DNA from: Acidimicrobiales bacterium
GTDB lineage: Bacteria > Actinomycetota > Acidimicrobiia > Acidimicrobiales > RAAP-2
Direction: 5' to 3'
DNA length: 6,835 nucleotides
Assembly: GCA_030044045.1 (NCBI GenBank)
Contig: JASHWO010000056.1
Coordinates: forward strand, 1 to 6,835
The position numbers were made by a program, and so were the translations under genes. The number at the start of each line of letters is the position of its first letter. Within the stretch, counting starts at the first letter, position 1. The notes beneath the pieces were generated by a model that was not told the DNA's origin, made no database searches, and worked only from the letters and a program-made list of their open reading frames with translations. This document shows, one piece after another, positions 1-5,626 of this stretch.

Positions 1-868
1 ACAGGGCGTCGAGCTCGGCGCCCAGGTGGCCGAGGCGGGCCAGGTGGGCGGGATCGGTCCGGGCGGCCGGTCGCAGCGCCCGGAGCAGCTCCATCGACTG
101 CAGCAGCTCGCCCACGAAGGCCGTGCCCCGCTCGAAGCTCAGCGTGGTCATGGTGACCCGCCAGCCGTCGCCCTCCTCGCCCACCCGATTGGCCACCGGC
201 ACCCGGACGTCGTCCAGGGAGAGCTCGGCGAACTCGGTGGACCCGGCGATGGTGCGGAGCGGCCGCACGTCGATGCCGGCCACGTCCATGGGCATGACCA
301 GCCAGGTGATGCCCCGGTGGCGAGACCCCTCGGGACCGGTCCGCACCAGCAGCTCGCAAAAGTCGGCCACCTCGGCGTGGCTGGTCCAGATCTTCGACCC
401 GTTCACCACGTAGTGGTCACCGTCCCGCACGGCTCGGGTGCGCAGCGAGGCCAGGTCGCTCCCGGCCCCCGGCTCGCTGAACCCCTGGCACCACACCTCG
501 TCGCCCCGCAGGATGGGCGGCAGGTACCGGGCCCGCTGCTCGGGGGTGCCTTCCACGGCGATGGTGGGGCCGGCGTGGAGCAGCCCCACGAAGTTCACCC
601 CCACGTAAGGGGCGTGGGCCCGTTCCGTCTCCTCCACGTAGACGAGCTGCTCCACCGGGCCGGCCCCGCGGCCGCCACCCTCCACCGGCCAGTCCACCCC
701 GGCCCAGCCGGCCTCGAAGAGCAGACGCTGCCAGTGGGTGTCGTAGGTCCGGCGGGCCGGCCAGTCGTCGGCTGGCGGCTTGGGCGGGAGGCCGGGCACG
801 GTGGTGGCCAGCCACTGGCGTAGCTCGTCCCGGAACCGCTCCTCGGCTGCCGTGTACCGGAGGTCCAT
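1..868 (-). CDS. Acyl-CoA dehydrogenase (FadE/CaiA-like), C-terminus outside window
   Basis: A flavoprotein of the acyl-CoA dehydrogenase family, expected to form the alpha,beta double bond of an acyl-CoA thioester with FAD and pass electrons to ETF. The 289 visible residues cover the N-terminal helical domain (about 1-123), the middle beta domain (about 124-235) and the start of the C-terminal helices. The FAD-binding stretch WCQGFSEPGAGSDLASLRTR (126-145) is nearly canonical and is followed by KIWTS (159-163). LSFERG (243-248) begins the C-terminal domain. The catalytic base would lie beyond the window edge; family members are about 380-400 residues. The ATG start is firm: an in-frame TGA sits only 9 bases upstream. 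No clear Shine-Dalgarno is visible. It lies 62 bases downstream of the amidohydrolase on the same strand with no hairpin between, so the two are probably co-transcribed. The substrate cannot be told from sequence; neighbours suggest an unusual carboxylic acid rather than plain fatty acid beta-oxidation. Confidence 0.93.
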   Translation of the reverse strand, partial: MDLRYTAAEERFRDELRQWLATTVPGLPPKPPADDWPARRTYDTHWQRLLFEAGWAGVDWPVEGGGRGAGPVEQLVYVEETERAHAPYVGVNFVGLLHAGPTIAVEGTPEQRARYLPPILRGDEVWCQGFSEPGAGSDLASLRTRAVRDGDHYVVNGSKIWTSHAEVADFCELLVRTGPEGSRHRGITWLVMPMDVAGIDVRPLRTIAGSTEFAELSLDDVRVPVANRVGEEGDGWRVTMTTLSFERGTAFVGELLQSMELLRALRPAARTDPAHLARLGHLGAELDAL

Positions 869-930
869 GTCGTTTCAGGAACCCAGCGTCCCGGCGGTCC
901 GGCGGCGGGGCGCCTTCTTCCCCGTCTTCC

Positions 931-2130
931 TCAGGCCGCCAGGTCCAGGCCGAACAGCCGGATGGCGTTGCCCCGCACGATCTTTCGCCGCTGCTCGTCG
1001 GTGAGGCCGGCCATCTGCTCCTCGGCGATCTCCCGGGTGCGGGGCCACGTCGAGTCGGAGTGGGGGTAGTCCGACTCGTAGGTGATGTTGTCCTCGCCGA
1101 TCTCGGCCACCGACTTGAGGCCGTGGGCGTCGTCGAAGAAGCACCCGTAGATGTGGTCCTTGAAGTAGGTCGACGGCGGGTTGGGCACCTTGTCGGCCAC
1201 GCCGCCCCAGCCCCGGTTGTCCTCCCACACCCGGTCGGCCCGTTCCAGGATGTAGGGGATCCAGCCGATCTGGCCCTCCGAGTAGGCCAGCTTGAGGTCG
1301 GGGAAGCGCACCAGGACCCCGGAGAAGAGGAAGTCCACCATGGAGAAGGTGGCGTTGGTGTGGGTGAGGGTGGAGCCCACCGCCGGGGGGGCGTCCTTGG
1401 AGGTCGAGGGCATCTTGGACGACGAGCCGATGTGCATGTTGACCACGGTGTCGGTCTCGGCGCAAGCGGCGAAGAAGGGATCCCAGTAGCCGTCCGGGTC
1501 GTGCACGCTGGGCAGCCCCAGGTAGGGCGGGATCTCGCTGAAGCACACGGCCCGGACGCCACGGGCGGCGTTGCGCCGGACCTCGGCGGCGGCCAGCCCG
1601 GCGTCCCACAGCGGGATGAGGGTGAGGGGGATCAGCCGCCCGCCCGACTCGCCGCACCACTCCTCGACCATCCAGTCGTTGTAGGCCTCGACGCAGAGCC
1701 GGCCCAGCGCCCTGTCCTTGGCCTCAGTGAAGGTCTGCCCGCAGAACCGGGGGAACGTGGGGAAGCAGAGGGCGGCCTCGACGTGGTTCAGCTCCATGTC
1801 CTCGAGGCGTGCCTTCACCCCGTAGGAGCCGGGCCGCATGTCCTCGTAGGTGATGCCCTTCATGGTCACCTCGTCCCGGGGCACGCCCACCGCCGAGTCC
1901 ACCCGGAGCAGCGGGCGCTTGAGGTCCTCGTAGTACCACCAGTCGGTGGGGTTGCCCTCGCTCCCCGGCTTCACGGTGAGCTTGCCCCCGAGGAACGTGA
2001 TCTCCCCCATCGGGGCCCGCACCACCCGGGGGCCGACGTCGGCGTACCTGGCCGGGAGGCGGTCCTGCCAGACGTTCGGCGGCTCTACCACGTGGTCGTC
2101 GACGGACACGATCAGCGGCAGCTCGGCCAT
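931..2130 (-). CDS. Amidohydrolase-2 family metal-dependent hydrolase/decarboxylase
   Basis: A 399-residue cytosolic TIM-barrel protein of the amidohydrolase-2 family, the group that includes ACMSD and gamma-resorcylate decarboxylase as well as C-C or C-N hydrolases. Metal-site landmarks are DDHVVEP (11-17) at the end of the first strand, NMHIGSS (231-237, His233), the YSEGQIGW stretch (283-290) and SDYPHSD (353-359, Asp354) near the C-terminus. The first residue of the usual HxH pair is Asp here, as in many actinobacterial members. The length fits these longer members. The start ATG is supported by a promoter -10 that ends 7 bases before it and by the lack of a Shine-Dalgarno, which points to a leaderless mRNA. 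The acyl-CoA dehydrogenase follows 62 bases downstream. This pairing recurs in actinobacterial catabolic clusters from general knowledge, so a role in degrading a cyclic or aromatic acid is an inference. The exact reaction is unknown. Confidence 0.92.
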   Translation of the reverse strand: MAELPLIVSVDDHVVEPPNVWQDRLPARYADVGPRVVRAPMGEITFLGGKLTVKPGSEGNPTDWWYYEDLKRPLLRVDSAVGVPRDEVTMKGITYEDMRPGSYGVKARLEDMELNHVEAALCFPTFPRFCGQTFTEAKDRALGRLCVEAYNDWMVEEWCGESGGRLIPLTLIPLWDAGLAAAEVRRNAARGVRAVCFSEIPPYLGLPSVHDPDGYWDPFFAACAETDTVVNMHIGSSSKMPSTSKDAPPAVGSTLTHTNATFSMVDFLFSGVLVRFPDLKLAYSEGQIGWIPYILERADRVWEDNRGWGGVADKVPNPPSTYFKDHIYGCFFDDAHGLKSVAEIGEDNITYESDYPHSDSTWPRTREIAEEQMAGLTDEQRRKIVRGNAIRLFGLDLAA

Positions 2131-2137
2131 GTCCGGG

Positions 2138-2167
2138 AGCGTAGCGCGACACCTGACGCACCGTCAG
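2138..2167 (-). promoter_or_regulatory. Putative leaderless promoter of the amidohydrolase
   Basis: On the minus strand a -35-like CTGACG (2167-2162) and a -10-like TACGCT (2143-2138, fitting TAnnnT) are separated by 18 bases. The -10 ends 7 bases before the ATG at 2130, so transcription would begin at or next to the start codon. This matches the actinobacterial leaderless pattern and explains the missing ribosome-binding site. The hexamers are imperfect, so this is a prediction. Confidence 0.45.
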
Positions 2168-2170
2168 GTG
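2150..2170. promoter_or_regulatory. Perfect inverted repeat, probable repressor operator
   Basis: The arm cacctgacg (2150-2158) and its exact reverse complement cgtcaggtg (2162-2170) flank the 3-base spacer cac. The centre is 30 bases upstream of the amidohydrolase ATG and covers the predicted -35. Two-fold symmetric TGACG/CGTCA sites of this size are typical of TetR-family operators in actinobacterial lipid and acid catabolism (established pattern, not shown for this site). No T-run follows on either strand, so a terminator reading is less likely. No TetR gene lies in the window. Confidence 0.6.
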
Positions 2171-2186
2171 GTCACATGGACGGCCG

Positions 2187-2208
2187 GCGTGGGGCAGGGG
2201 CCCCACGC
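2187..2208 (-). terminator. GC-rich hairpin after the SDR gene, terminator-like
   Basis: A perfect 9-bp stem (gcgtggggc at 2187-2195, gccccacgc at 2200-2208) with a 4-base loop. Three more pairs (2184-2186 with 2211-2213) can form across a 2-base bulge. It starts about 50 bases past the SDR stop codon and before the amidohydrolase promoter. There is no U-tract, which is common for actinobacterial hairpin terminators, so termination is likely but not certain. Confidence 0.5.
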
Positions 2209-2260
2209 ACCGGAGGAGCCCGCCATCGGGGGGTCGCAGTGGGGCTCGGGGCGGGGGCAA

Positions 2261-3073
2261 TTACATCGACACCCCGCCGTTGGGGCTGAGGCACTGGCCG
2301 GTCAGGAAGCTGCTGGCGTCCGAGGCCAGGTAGAGCACGCAGTAGGCGATGTCCGCCGGCTCGCCCACCCGCCGGAGCGGCGCCAGCTTCTGTACGGGCG
2401 CCAGCACCTGCTCCCGCATCTCCTCGTCGATGGTGCCGTCGGGGCGGCGGTAGTAGCGGGCGGTCATGTTCGTGAGGACGAACCCGGGGGCCACCGCGTT
2501 GACCCGCACGCCGCGCCGGCCCACCTCCACCGCCATGGTCCGGGTGAGCTGGACCACCGCCGCCTTGCTCATGGCGTAGGCGCCGATGCCCGGTGCCGGG
2601 GCCAGCACCGCGGCGGACGACATGTTGACGATGCTGCCCGAGCCCTGGGCCACCATCACCCGGCCGGCGGCCTGGCAGCCGTGCAGGACGCCCTTCAGGT
2701 TCACGGCCAGGACGCGGTCGAGGTCGTCGCCGGCCAGGTCCAGGATCGACCCGTCGAGCATGGTGCCGGCGATGTTGCACATGACGTCGACCCGGCTGTG
2801 GGCCTCCAGCGCCTCACCCACCAGCGCCCCCACCTCGTCGGCCTCGGACACGTCGACGCGGCGGGCGTAGGCCGGGCCGGCGGCTCCGTCGGCGAGGATG
2901 GCCGCTGCCGTCTCCTCGGCTGCCGCCTCCCGCACGTCGGCGCAGTACACGGCGGCCCCGGCCCCGGCCAGCACCTCGGCCGTGGCCCGGCCGATGCCGC
3001 TGCCGGCACCGGTCACCACGGCCACCCGGCCTGAGAGGTCGAAGGCCCGGCGGACGGTCTCGGCGGTCTCCAT
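2261..3073 (-). CDS. SDR family oxidoreductase (classical short-chain dehydrogenase)
   Basis: A 270-residue classical SDR, expected to oxidise or reduce a hydroxy/keto group with a nicotinamide cofactor in the cytoplasm. The Rossmann cofactor motif TGAGSGIG is at 21-28. Asp46 ends the second beta strand, which favours NAD(H) over NADP(H). NIAG is at 100-103, Asn125 in the NLKG stretch, the catalytic serine in MSSAAV (151-156), and Y166-AMS-K170 supplies the catalytic Tyr and Lys. PGFVLTNM (197-204) marks the substrate loop, and the family-typical TGQ near the C-terminus is followed by PNGG instead of the commoner DGG. The ATG at 3073 is chosen over an in-frame GTG at 3076 because AAGG (3084-3081) sits 7 bases before it; GTG remains possible. 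The ATG shares one base with the TGA of the upstream kelch gene. The downstream hairpin and separate promoter suggest it is not always co-transcribed with the amidohydrolase. Substrate unknown. Confidence 0.93.
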   Translation of the reverse strand: METAETVRRAFDLSGRVAVVTGAGSGIGRATAEVLAGAGAAVYCADVREAAAEETAAAILADGAAGPAYARRVDVSEADEVGALVGEALEAHSRVDVMCNIAGTMLDGSILDLAGDDLDRVLAVNLKGVLHGCQAAGRVMVAQGSGSIVNMSSAAVLAPAPGIGAYAMSKAAVVQLTRTMAVEVGRRGVRVNAVAPGFVLTNMTARYYRRPDGTIDEEMREQVLAPVQKLAPLRRVGEPADIAYCVLYLASDASSFLTGQCLSPNGGVSM

Positions 3074-4467
3074 CACCTCACCTTCCCACCGCCGCCGGTG
3101 CGGCCGCTACCGACCGTGCCAGGCTCGCTCCTGCCGCCGGGTTGGTTCCGGGATCGCGGGAGAAGCTCTTCGGCCTGGTGCGATCCGTCGTATGCCGTAC
3201 CCCACACGAGCACGCCCTCGCCGGTCCAGATCGCCACCGCGTCTGTCCGCTCACGCAGCGGCGCCTGAGGCAACGTGAGCCAGCGGCCCGTGGGCACGTC
3301 GAGAGCCACGCCAACCTGTCCCCCGACGTCGACGAGCGAGCGGCCGGTCCACGCCGAGAGCCGACCAAGATCGACGTCGTCCGTGGTCGAGGTGGAACGA
3401 GCGCTGGCACGCCGCGGGTCAACGGCACTGGCCTGAAGCGACATCTGAAGCATGCACGAAGGTGCGTCGTCCCCCCACGGCCAGCTCGTGCAGGTGTGCG
3501 ACCCGACGAAGTAGAAGCTCTTCCCCGTCCAGACGGGGTCAGTGCTGAAGCTGGACTCCTCAGCCCCCGAGGTTGGCAGCGCCTGCCAGGTCGACTGGCC
3601 GGGGATCCACGTTTCAGACTCGAGCCTCGTCTCATCGAATGAGGGATGGCTCAAGACGAGGACGTCAAGCCCGTGGCCGGTCCATCCGGGGTCGACCGCC
3701 GCCACTGTCCCTGCGGGCTTTGGAAGGGGAGGAAGGAGGCTCCACCTGTTCGACGCCGGATCGTACGCCGCGCCCGTGAGCGAACGGTATGTACGGGTGC
3801 CGTTCCGCACCAAACCGCCGAAGACGACGACCTCCGAACCCGTCCAGAACGCCGACGCGTCGGTCCGAGGGGCAAGCGGGGATGGCGACAGGCGTTTCCA
3901 CGTTCTCGAACCGAGGTCGTACATCGCGCCGTCGCCGTAGATGGTTGTCGTGCCGCCCTGTGATGCCGATCCTCCCCAGATGAACACCGAAGAGCCGGCG
4001 ACCGTGAAGGCGGTGCGCGCTCTCGCCTCGAGCGGGGAGCGGGGGAGCAGATGCCAGCTCCCCGACCGCGGATCGAGGACGGCACCATTGGCGTAGGTCC
4101 TTGTCCCGGCGCTTCCTCCCCAGACGAACATGTCGTCGCCGGTCCACAGCGCCGCCGCGCCGGAGCGGGGAACGATCGGCGATGCCGGGAAAAGGACCCA
4201 GTGGCCGGCTACAAGTGTGGCGGCACCGGTGCTCCCGCACGCCGTACAGGTGCTCGAGGGGGGCGGACCCGACCCACCGCCCGATGGAGGCTGGAGCGAG
4301 ACCACCAGCGAAGCTCCCAGCGCTGCCACGCAGACGGCTGCGACACCAAGCAGCCAGCGCCGACGACGTCGGCGCCACCGAGCTCGCGCTTCTTCGACCG
4401 CACCGAACAACGCGTGTAGCCGGAACACCCCCGGAGGACCGAGCGAGGTGTTGGAGGACCGTTCCAT
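3073..4467 (-). CDS. Single-pass membrane protein with extracytoplasmic kelch-like beta-propeller
   Basis: A 464-residue protein of unknown function. Residues 1-38 are cytoplasmic and end in the very basic RWRRRRRRW (30-38). A single membrane helix follows (about 39-58), then a Gly/Ser/Pro linker, so the positive-inside rule predicts a signal anchor with the rest outside. From about 85 to 430 there are repeating units of the form R-x-x-A-x-x-W-T-G followed by a hydrophobic strand and V-W-G-G or a variant. WTG occurs at 108, 208, 262, 313, 373 and 414, and a VAG at 156 takes the equivalent place in a further unit. That gives seven units, the size of a complete seven-blade propeller. CxxC (74, 77) lies just outside the membrane, and Cys326/Cys338 could form a disulfide. 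No enzyme residues are evident; ligand binding or surface protein interaction is an inference. The ATG is preceded by a leaderless-type promoter. It is divergent from a GntR repressor and uses more A/T-ending codons (GAA, CGA, GCT, GGT) than the amidohydrolase gene. Confidence 0.85.
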   Translation of the reverse strand: MERSSNTSLGPPGVFRLHALFGAVEEARARWRRRRRRWLLGVAAVCVAALGASLVVSLQPPSGGGSGPPPSSTCTACGSTGAATLVAGHWVLFPASPIVPRSGAAALWTGDDMFVWGGSAGTRTYANGAVLDPRSGSWHLLPRSPLEARARTAFTVAGSSVFIWGGSASQGGTTTIYGDGAMYDLGSRTWKRLSPSPLAPRTDASAFWTGSEVVVFGGLVRNGTRTYRSLTGAAYDPASNRWSLLPPLPKPAGTVAAVDPGWTGHGLDVLVLSHPSFDETRLESETWIPGQSTWQALPTSGAEESSFSTDPVWTGKSFYFVGSHTCTSWPWGDDAPSCMLQMSLQASAVDPRRASARSTSTTDDVDLGRLSAWTGRSLVDVGGQVGVALDVPTGRWLTLPQAPLRERTDAVAIWTGEGVLVWGTAYDGSHQAEELLPRSRNQPGGRSEPGTVGSGRTGGGGKVR

Positions 4468-4490
4468 ATAGCGATAGTATCAGTATCACC
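4468..4490. promoter_or_regulatory. 23-base divergent intergenic region, probable GntR operator
   Basis: All DNA between the two divergent ATG codons. It contains GATA g TATC (4473-4481), a 4+1+4 palindrome, and a tandem GATACTGATACT on the minus strand (4487-4476), giving one GATA half-site on plus and two on minus. This is the only place where the small GntR protein could bind between the genes, so autoregulation and co-regulation of the kelch gene are inferred. It is unusually A/T-rich compared with its surroundings. Confidence 0.5.
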
Positions 4491-4504
4491 ATGTTCACCG
4501 TCAA
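4476..4504 (-). promoter_or_regulatory. Putative promoter of the kelch membrane-protein gene
   Basis: Minus-strand TTGACG (4504-4499, five of six to consensus) and GATACT (4481-4476) are 17 bases apart. The -10 ends 8 bases before the ATG at 4467, so the mRNA would be leaderless or nearly so. The -35 lies inside the first codons of the GntR gene. An overlapping alternative -10 is TACTAT (4479-4474). For the opposite direction TAGTAT (4475-4480) could be the -10 for the GntR gene, with only a weak -35 (TTGGAG, 4451-4456). Confidence 0.5.
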
Positions 4505-4838
4505 CATCGCTCGGGACGATCCGTCGACCCTTCACGACCAGGTCGCTGCGGAGATCCGCCGCTCTCTCGCCAACGGTGAGGCACGACCCGGCGAGCGGCT
4601 CCCGCCGGCCAAGGACTTCGCCGCCGTTCTCGGCGTGAACGTCAACACCATGCTGCGAGCGTTTCGCATCCTTCGCGACGAGGGACTTCTCGAGTTCAGA
4701 CGGGGTCGAGGGGTCACGGTCGCCGGTACCCCAGCGCGAAGCCGTCTGGTGTCCCAGCTACACGACCTCGTCAGGACGGCGCGCCAGGACGGCTTTGGTC
4801 GCGAGGAGGTCATTCGGATGCTCCGGGAGACGTGGTAG
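4491..4838 (+). CDS. GntR-family transcriptional regulator, YtrA subfamily
   Basis: A 115-residue DNA-binding repressor. It begins with a short lead (IARDDPSTLHDQVAAEIRRS) and carries the GntR winged helix: a first helix about 14-30, GEARPGERLPPAKDFAAVLG (29-48), the recognition helix around GVNVNTMLRAFRIL, and the wing GLLEFRRGRGVTVAG. After the wing only about 35 residues remain, two helices at most, so there is no FadR/HutC-type effector domain. This is the YtrA architecture, whose members often repress their own operon and adjacent membrane or transporter genes. The reading frame is open far upstream, but ATG at 4491 aligns with the normal start of the family and leaves a compact divergent promoter. 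No Shine-Dalgarno is seen, so a short-leader or leaderless mRNA is likely. The divergent kelch gene is the obvious target. The signal is unknown. Confidence 0.93.
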   Translation: MFTVNIARDDPSTLHDQVAAEIRRSLANGEARPGERLPPAKDFAAVLGVNVNTMLRAFRILRDEGLLEFRRGRGVTVAGTPARSRLVSQLHDLVRTARQDGFGREEVIRMLRETW

Positions 4839-4860
4839 CGGGAAGCTTCGGCGTCTCGCT
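4837..4860 (+). terminator. UUCG-tetraloop hairpin after the GntR gene
   Basis: The arms agcgggaagc (4837-4846) and gcgtctcgct (4851-4860) pair over 10 positions with one mismatch and one G-U wobble, closed by a c(UUCG)g tetraloop, one of the most stable RNA caps. The stem begins within the TAG stop codon. Only a short run of three T follows (about 4865-4867), so it is either an actinobacterial U-poor terminator or an mRNA-protecting 3' hairpin. Confidence 0.5.
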
Positions 4861-4917
4861 GGCCTTTGGGTCGAGAGCGCACTCGTCACGCTGCCACCCC
4901 GATGGCATCCTGTCCGG

Positions 4918-5619
4918 GTGGACGACGTGTGCCTGATCATGGACTTCGATGGAACGATCCTTGACACCGAAGAGCCGGTGTACAGGTCCTGGGCCGAGTT
5001 GTGGGTCGAGCACGGTCATGAGCTCACCATCGAGGAATGGCAGGTCACGATTGGTACCGAAGGCGTTTTCGATCCTTGGGCTGAGCTCGAGCGGCGAGTG
5101 GGCAGACAGCTCGATCCGGCGCTGAACGACCATCGCCGAGCCCGCCGAGACGAGTTGCAGGCATTGCATCACGTCCGGCCGGGGATCCTGGCGTGGCTCG
5201 AAGAAGCGACAGATCTGGGCGTTCCAGTAGCTGTTGCCTCCTCGTCTCCCGCGGACTGGGTGGAAGCCCACTTGGAACGACTGAGGCTTCGCGACCACTT
5301 TCGGACCCTCGTGTGCGCTGGGGGCCGCGTGCCGGCCAAGCCTGATCCCGCGTGCTACCAGATCGGCTGTGTCGAGCTGGGGGCCGATCCGTTCCGCTCC
5401 GTAGCTGTGGAGGATTCACCTCATGGAGTTGCGGCCGCAACGGCGGCCGGGCTCTACACCGTGGCCGTCCCTCACGCACTGACCGTCGATCTCGACCTGT
5501 CGTCCGCCGACCTGATCGTCGGTTCCCTCGAGGAAGTGAGGCTGGTGGACGCGTTCTCGGCCGCCGCGCAACGGGACCAGCCAGCCGCCATCGACCCGAA
5601 CAGACTGGTCGTCGACTAG
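4918..5619 (+). CDS. HAD superfamily subfamily IA hydrolase (phosphatase/phosphomutase-like)
   Basis: A 233-residue cytosolic HAD enzyme, expected to hydrolyse (or transfer) a phosphoryl group from a small metabolite with Mg2+. Motif I is DFDGT (9-13), with Asp9 the nucleophile and Asp11 the acid/base. A helical cap (about 15-85) follows DTEEP, as in the beta-phosphoglucomutase/Gph-like group. Motif II is the serine in VASSS (106-110), motif III Lys141 in PAKPDP, and motif IV Glu165-Asp166 in VEDSPHG. All core residues are present, so it should be active; the substrate cannot be assigned. The start is GTG at 4918, giving MDDVCLIMDFDG with a complete first beta strand. ATG at 4939 would remove that strand, and TTG at 4795 lies inside the GntR gene. 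No clear Shine-Dalgarno is visible. It lies 79 bases after the GntR gene, beyond the hairpin. A 14-residue tail after VDAFSAAAQ is probably disordered. Confidence 0.9.
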   Translation: MDDVCLIMDFDGTILDTEEPVYRSWAELWVEHGHELTIEEWQVTIGTEGVFDPWAELERRVGRQLDPALNDHRRARRDELQALHHVRPGILAWLEEATDLGVPVAVASSSPADWVEAHLERLRLRDHFRTLVCAGGRVPAKPDPACYQIGCVELGADPFRSVAVEDSPHGVAAATAAGLYTVAVPHALTVDLDLSSADLIVGSLEEVRLVDAFSAAAQRDQPAAIDPNRLVVD

Positions 5620-5626
5620 TCCACGG

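Noticed and set aside
26..823. Plus-strand open frame opposite the acyl-CoA dehydrogenase
   Set aside because: Composition typical of an antisense shadow; the minus frame carries clear FAD-binding motifs.
2150..2170. Inverted repeat as a terminator for the SDR
   Set aside because: No U-tract, a 3-base loop is poor for RNA folding, and the position over a -35 fits an operator better; the hairpin at 2187-2208 is the better terminator.
1060..2289. Long plus-strand open frame (409 codons) opposite the amidohydrolase
   Set aside because: Low-complexity Val/Gly/His-rich translation without a recognisable domain; it is the GC-rich antisense shadow of a clear amidohydrolase.
1946..3034. Plus-strand open frame across the SDR and the intergenic gap
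   Set aside because: No domain, spans a terminator-like hairpin and an operator, and is antisense to a full SDR.
4101..4490. Upstream extension of the GntR reading frame
   Set aside because: It is antisense to the kelch gene and lacks family similarity; ATG at 4491 matches the normal YtrA start.
4795..4917. TTG start giving a longer HAD protein
   Set aside because: It lies within the GntR gene, crosses the UUCG hairpin and adds 41 residues without homology; GTG at 4918 gives the usual HAD N-terminus.
3984..4978. Exact 15-base direct repeat (acaccgaagagccgg at 3984-3998 and 4964-4978)
   Set aside because: Both copies are within coding sequence, the second encoding the conserved HAD DTEEP motif; one chance match of this length is plausible in GC-rich DNA and no target-site or mobile-element features flank it.
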